Below, one piece after another: positions 20,051-24,176 of a stretch of 24,176 bases of DNA. Location of the stretch: assembly GCA_003427395.1 (NCBI GenBank), contig BFEA01000097.1:3294125-3318300 (forward strand). The letters run 5' to 3'. This DNA is from Chara braunii. Taxonomy: Eukaryota > Streptophyta > Charophyceae > Charales > Characeae. The position numbers were made by a program, and so were the translations under genes. Below the pieces are notes generated by a model, which made no database searches, had not been told where the DNA came from, and saw only the letters and a program-made list of their open reading frames with translations. Every line of letters starts with the position of its first letter. The first letter of the stretch is position 1.

Positions 20051-22547
20051 CACTACCACTCTGGGATTGGATGCGGGTTGGGTTATCTTTGGGGGGCATG
20101 GGGATGAGGATCTGCAGTGAGATGAAATGTTGCAGGTGGCTAAGCAGGTCATCTGCCAGCATCGGCTCATGCATTTCAGATCTGATGATCCAATCTGCTA
20201 TGTGACTCGCCGCGAGATCTGGTTTTATTTGGATATGTGAAAGGGCCATGGATGTTGCAGCTAGCACTGGGGACAGCCCCATCCATTTGAAGTCATGCTC
20301 ATACACCTGATCTTGGGTTGTTTTCCAGGACGTCAGCCTGACAATCGCTATGTGCAAGATAATTATTTCTTTGTCACTCAGGGATACTGTCTGGCGACCC
20401 ATCTTCCATAATGGGAAGGAGGATACTTTCCCCCTGTCTGTCAGGATTTTAGTGTTGATTGCTTCCACGGTCTGGGAATCTGTAGGCTGAGTTTGGACTT
20501 CCACGAATGGAAGTCTCTGAGTATCGTCTGCCTCTTGAATGCACAGGATTCCTGCAACTGAAGAAACCTTAGAGCAAATCAGGGGAACCAACAACTCAGT
20601 GATCTTCTTCTTGTGTCTATCTTTGCATGACAGAGTTTTCATTGGCAGTGTTAAACTCATAGCTTTTCTTCCCTGTTCCTGCATCAAAGGTCTTTTCATT
20701 TGGCTTGGGAATGTTTCCCGTTCTGAGGCCTCATCCTGGCTGAGGCTGGCACGTGGGATTGTTGACTCATCATTTGCTTTCTGGCGCTTCGTTGGTACTA
20801 CTTTTGCCGATTGCTCAGGGGGAGGGATGTAAGGCTTTAGGGGTTTGTTTGTAGCCAACCCTTTTTTCTTCCTTATGCCCTGCGACCTTTTCGTATCTGA
20901 TTTTGCATTGAAGAGAAGAGTTGTAGGAGGGGGGGGTGAGTCTTTACCATCCAGCACCTGTCCCTTCTTGGGGGACTTGTCCTTTCCTTCCGTGTATCCT
21001 TCCTTTCGGGCCAGTGACGAAGATTGTCCCTCCGTGTTGGGACTCACCTCCTTCTCGGGAATTGGGAATCTCATTCTGGCTTCCTTCAATCCCACTTCCA
21101 GTTGATCCAGGTTGACTAGGGGGAGGGTGATGGACCTTGGGGAAGGGTGTAATGGTTCTTGCGTGGGGGGGGGAGGATCCTGTGAAGAGGAAATGTCCAT
21201 TTCCATAGATCCCTGACTCTCAGATGGCTGGTTGTCCAAGGGGTTCTCTCCATTGAGCCTTCCTCCCTCCTTTCCTGATCCCGTCCCCTCTTCCTTTCCC
21301 TTCTGTCCATCCCATTCCTTCCTCTTGGATGAGTCATTCGAGGATGTGGGGGGCATCGAGTTTGGACCCGCTGCCTCTTTCTCCTTCCATAAAAGGAATT
21401 TCTTTTTTCTTTTTTTTATGAACGTTTTTTTAATTCGGACTTTCTTAACTGTATCCGCCTTATCTGCCTTTGCTGAGGCTGCGGGGATCTTCTGTTTCCT
21501 CCTTTTGTTGGCTGTGAGTTTATGCTCTGAGATGGATTCGTCCTCATCGGAGGATACCTCCTTTATGGATTTCTCTCTGCTGCCTTCAATTTGTTTTGTG
21601 ACAAGCTGAGCATCCTGTTTTCCCTTAGCCTTCATATTCCTTGTTTCTTTGGGGATCGAATTCCTTCCTCCTTCTTTCTGGACAGTTATGTTTCCCTATG
21701 TTCTGCCATTTACGACTGTTTCCTTGTAGGATTTTTTCCGGGCCGCCGATCTCAGATTGAGAGGGCAGTCCGGATCGTTCTCTGTGTGGAAATACTTTCG
21801 ACACTTTTTGCACCAGGGGGAATCGACACATGCTATGTTCAAATCCACCCATCCGTCTTCCTTTAGATCCACTATCAGATGTTGCTTATACCAAACTTTG
21901 GCGGGCGGTTCCATATCGAACCTTATGTTCCAACTTGAAAGATCGGGTGATATCGGATCCGCGAAAACATCATGTGATTTTATAATTCTCCCAAATGCCT
22001 TATGAATCGCCCCTTTGATGTGGGGCAGAATGGAGATTGGCACTTGCAGAGCTTTAACCCAGAAGTATCTTTGCTTCTGTGCTTCGTTCCACTCATAGAG
22101 CTCGTTCTCATTCATCCAATTTCTGAAGTGATCTGTGTATTTCTTTCCATTTAGCTCAATGAGGTTTGATCCCTTGCGGATCATCCATGTGGCTATGGCT
22201 TTGGCACTTGCAACGTAAGTTACCAAATTTTTGCCATCCCATCGAAACACTCCTCTTTTAGGAACGCATTCAAATTCCTGTGAATTTGCCCATCCCTCTT
22301 TATAGATGCGAACCAACCGATTTTTAACCAAGGGTGGTAAGGTTGCGGCGTCACTTTCAAACTGAACAGAAACCACATGTTCCGATAGCCAATCTGCTTG
22401 GACTCCGTAGAATCGGCTATCGACTATGACTCTTACATAGTCCTGGCCAGTGTGAGCTAGGCTTGGTGCAAATTCGTCCGGTAGAATACATTTTGCGTAG
22501 CAATCCTCAATCACTCCCCTAACTCTTTTTTTTTCAGCTTCCGACAT
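20013..22547 (-). pseudogene. LINE ORF1, gag-like RNA-binding protein (one internal stop)
   Basis: From ATG 22547 the frame is open for 283 codons to a TAG (21698-21696). The same frame reopens for 20 codons before Met 21635 and 540 more, to TAA 20015-20013. The N-terminal part carries a DUF4283-like, degenerate RRM-type region with the pattern VFRWDGKNLV and YFWVKALQVPISILP, typical of plant LINE ORF1. A zinc-knuckle-like motif follows at residues 246-261, C-x2-C-x4-H-x6-C, which is non-canonical in spacing (classical CCHC is x2-x4-x4). The C-terminal half is low-complexity, Lys/Ser/Pro-rich, with a basic cluster (KKRKKKF) that could act as a nuclear signal. In L1 elements such proteins bind element RNA and chaperone reverse transcription. 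The single TAG is probably decay. The far end runs in frame into the endonuclease. Confidence 0.8.
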
Positions 22548-22620
22548 GGGTTCGACATTCGAGGGAGGGGATCAACCATTTTGGCACACCTGTCTCGAGT
22601 ATATGAGCATGTGTGATGAT

Positions 22621-23654
22621 TCCTTCCCGATTGCGTTGTGTGCAAGTATTCTTACAGTCTCATTCTTCACGGGCAGGGTTCCAAGGCAAATTATAATTAC
22701 AAACACTTCGTGCCTCTGAAAATTATACTAGCTGAGGTGAGGACAACCAATTTCTCCCGAGGTTTCAATCTGCTTCCTCACGTGTCACTATATATTCTGG
22801 CTATTGAGCCTACGTGGGGATCGAGACTTCCCAGGGGAAACTGTATATTCCTCACCTCCGGCTCATGTACCAGGCCACCTTTACGTCTAAATACAACGTG
22901 ATATACTTTTCATCCGAAGGGACAATCGTGAGTACGTTTCTGAACCTACGTTTCAAATGATCTCTGCCTCTGACGAAATAGGGTCTGGCAACACTGCTCG
23001 AACTTGTTGCCAACGAAAACGGCGAATATTTGGGGCCCCGTTAACCATCTCTCAAATGAGACAATGCCAGGGGTAGGGGGTGAGTAGGAAGCGGGGAGAG
23101 TACCCTGTGATCCAATTTTCGGCTCAAGCCACAATGTATTCACCGTGTACTAAATTTCATTGAGGGCAGGTTTGCCTCTGTTCTACTTCCCCCTTACCCT
23201 TGGTAATGTCCTATTCCTACCTGCAGTTAAACAGAAAACAAGGTGAACGATATGATACAATTACCTCCGTAAAGTCTTGGGAAGATTCCTTCTGGTCAAT
23301 GCTCTCGTAAATCTCCTCTCCTCGGTAATTCCAGTAGTCCAAAAATTGGGTAACAGGTGCTACTCTCCTCTCTGTTCATGCCCCTTCCCGAACGTTCGAG
23401 CTGAGGCTGGGGGCTAGTGGCTATGGAAGTCGGCCGCCTCCCGCGCCCATGAGCCTACGTCCCTACTTGCTCGGCGATGGTGAATAGGGAAGGTAAACCC
23501 CCCGCGATCAATTTTTGGTTGTACCGCGCTTTGCCAATATAGGGCAACCGCCCGCGCTCCCGCGTAACAACTTTCAAATTTCTCTCTCAATTTTTATGCC
23601 TGTTGTCTCTCTCTGTCGTTCCAATTCGCGGGCAAAAACCGGCCCCATTTGGGC
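22621..23654. other. Unassigned stretch upstream of the LINE
   Basis: About 1 kb becoming GC-richer to the right. The part next to 22620 may be LINE 5' untranslated sequence, but no promoter or boundary is identifiable. Short frames (up to 87 codons) lack recognisable domains. A CGCG-rich segment lies near 23500-23580. Confidence 0.5.
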
Positions 23655-23765
23655 GACGTCGGGGCAAGGTCCCACTTGCACGGATTAAGAGATTCTGGGC
23701 GTTGATCTTTGCTATCTACGGTCAATATCGCTTAATTCGTGTAAGTGGGACCTAGCCCCTGGGTC
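23655..23765. mobile_element. Inverted-repeat element, MITE-like candidate
   Basis: The left arm 23655-23689 (contains GGTCCCACTTGCACGGATTA) and the right arm 23731-23765 (contains TTAATTCGTGTAAGTGGGACC) are inverted copies matching at roughly 29 of 35 positions, with a 41-bp interior. The total is about 111 bp. No clear target-site duplication was identified, so this may be a MITE, a foldback element or a structured RNA locus. Confidence 0.55.
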
Positions 23766-23820
23766 GGGCCGCCCCCAGCTGGCCGACGCTGGGTCGGGCC
23801 GCCCCCATCAGACCGATGCT
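23759..23820. repeat. 30-bp tandem duplication, GC-rich
   Basis: GGGTCGGGCCGCCCCCA at 23761 repeats at 23791, and the units share a following GCCGACGCT/ACCGATGCT. It abuts the right arm of the inverted-repeat element. Confidence 0.85.
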
Positions 23821-23910
23821 GGATTGGAGTCTGGGCTTACCACTAAGTCTACGGTAGGAATCGTCTCTCTCATGCTCTAAATGACGTTCGACTCTGGACT
23901 GGTTGCCATG

Positions 23911-24117
23911 CTACATTTCACTCTCAGCTCGCTAATTTGCACTGGATGCTACTGTGGACTCTCGGCTCTCTGGCTGTAGACTACACTTTGCACGACTCAG
24001 AGGTGTGTGTGCGTGTGTTAGAGGGACACTTCACTCTCGTCTCGCTGCTCTGCGGTCTATGCTACGCTCGAGTGTCGACTGGCGACTCATACCGTCTACC
24101 CTTTGCTGGACTCGGAC

Positions 24118-24119
<2 letters not shown>
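23911..24119. repeat. Two-copy tandem duplication, period about 113-115 bp
   Basis: CATTTCACTCTCAGCTCGCT (from 23914) recurs as CACTTCACTCTCGTCTCGCT (from 24027). Copy 1 ends TTTGCACGACTCAG then GTGTGTGTGCGTGTG, and copy 2 ends TTTGCTGGACTCGG then the long TG run. The TG tract is thus part of the repeat unit. Confidence 0.75.

Positions 24120-24176
<57 letters not shown>
24120..24176. repeat. (GT)28 microsatellite at window edge
   Basis: A pure GT/TG run reaching the last base, so its full length is not visible. It corresponds to the short TG tail at 24003-24018 in the preceding repeat copy. Confidence 0.97.

Larger units (their letters stand above)
15816..22620 (-). mobile_element. L1-type LINE retrotransposon, nearly full length, inactive
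   Basis: A minus-strand non-LTR element with gag-like ORF1, then AP endonuclease, reverse transcriptase and zf-RVT domains in the usual plant L1 order. Coding sequence runs from an ATG at 22547 to a TGA at 15853-15851, about 6.7 kb. It carries ten in-frame stops (21696, 20013, 19252, 19207, 19138, 18742, 18283, 17312, 17162 and 16202, given as the lowest base of each codon) and two frameshifts (about 19505 and 17905). The outer boundaries given are approximate. No poly(A) (plus-strand poly-T) is visible at the 3' side, and no target duplication was found. Plus-strand frames inside it are shadows. Confidence 0.92.

Noticed and set aside
16239-21866. Plus-strand open frames within the LINE
   Set aside because: They are antisense shadows of the LINE coding strand, which has clear domain matches.

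Overview
The window looks like a gene-poor, transposon- and simple-repeat-dominated stretch of a plant (streptophyte) nuclear genome assembled from short reads. The evidence is plant-type U6 snRNA-derived sequences, a chromovirus-like Ty3/gypsy integrase, an L1-type LINE of the plant kind (gag-like ORF1, AP endonuclease, reverse transcriptase, C-terminal zf-RVT finger), compound (TG)n(AG)n microsatellites and many poly(A)/poly(T) tracts. I found no convincing host protein-coding gene. The species cannot be named from this sequence; a land plant or a charophyte alga are both possible.

Layout, left to right. 1-2.7 kb: A-rich and GA tracts, a U6 snRNA pseudogene whose catalytic core is present about three times (305-456), unassigned DNA, a 144-bp tandem duplication (1894-2165) and a tRNA-derived SINE-like head on the minus strand (to about 2660). 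3.05-4.2 kb: a decayed Ty3/gypsy integrase plus chromodomain (minus). 4.4-7.1 kb: two large two-copy tandem duplications (508 bp and about 352 bp) and a degenerate minisatellite. 7.2-10.4 kb: polypurine tracts, microsatellites and a minus-strand poly(A) retroposon end. 10.42-10.52 kb: a second, nearly full-length U6 copy with an A-rich tail. 10.8-14.9 kb: mostly unassigned AT-rich DNA with a perfect palindrome, a Nextera mate-pair adapter junction next to a 43-N gap (12795-12909), short tandem duplications, and a plus-strand poly(A) retroposon end at 14.8 kb. 15.1-15.8 kb: a nested tandem repeat block. 15.85-22.55 kb: one nearly complete but dead LINE on the minus strand. 22.6-24.2 kb: GC-richer unassigned DNA, an inverted-repeat element at 23.66-23.77 kb, short tandem duplications and a terminal (TG)n.

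The LINE is the only feature with real coding content. Its gag-like and pol-like parts lie in a single reading frame that crosses from ORF1 into the endonuclease with only a TAA between them. Ten in-frame stops and two frameshifts make it non-functional. The two U6-derived copies are most easily read as products of LINE-type retroposition, so LINE activity probably links much of what is here. The 12.8-kb region carries library-adapter sequence and should not be trusted as a genomic join.
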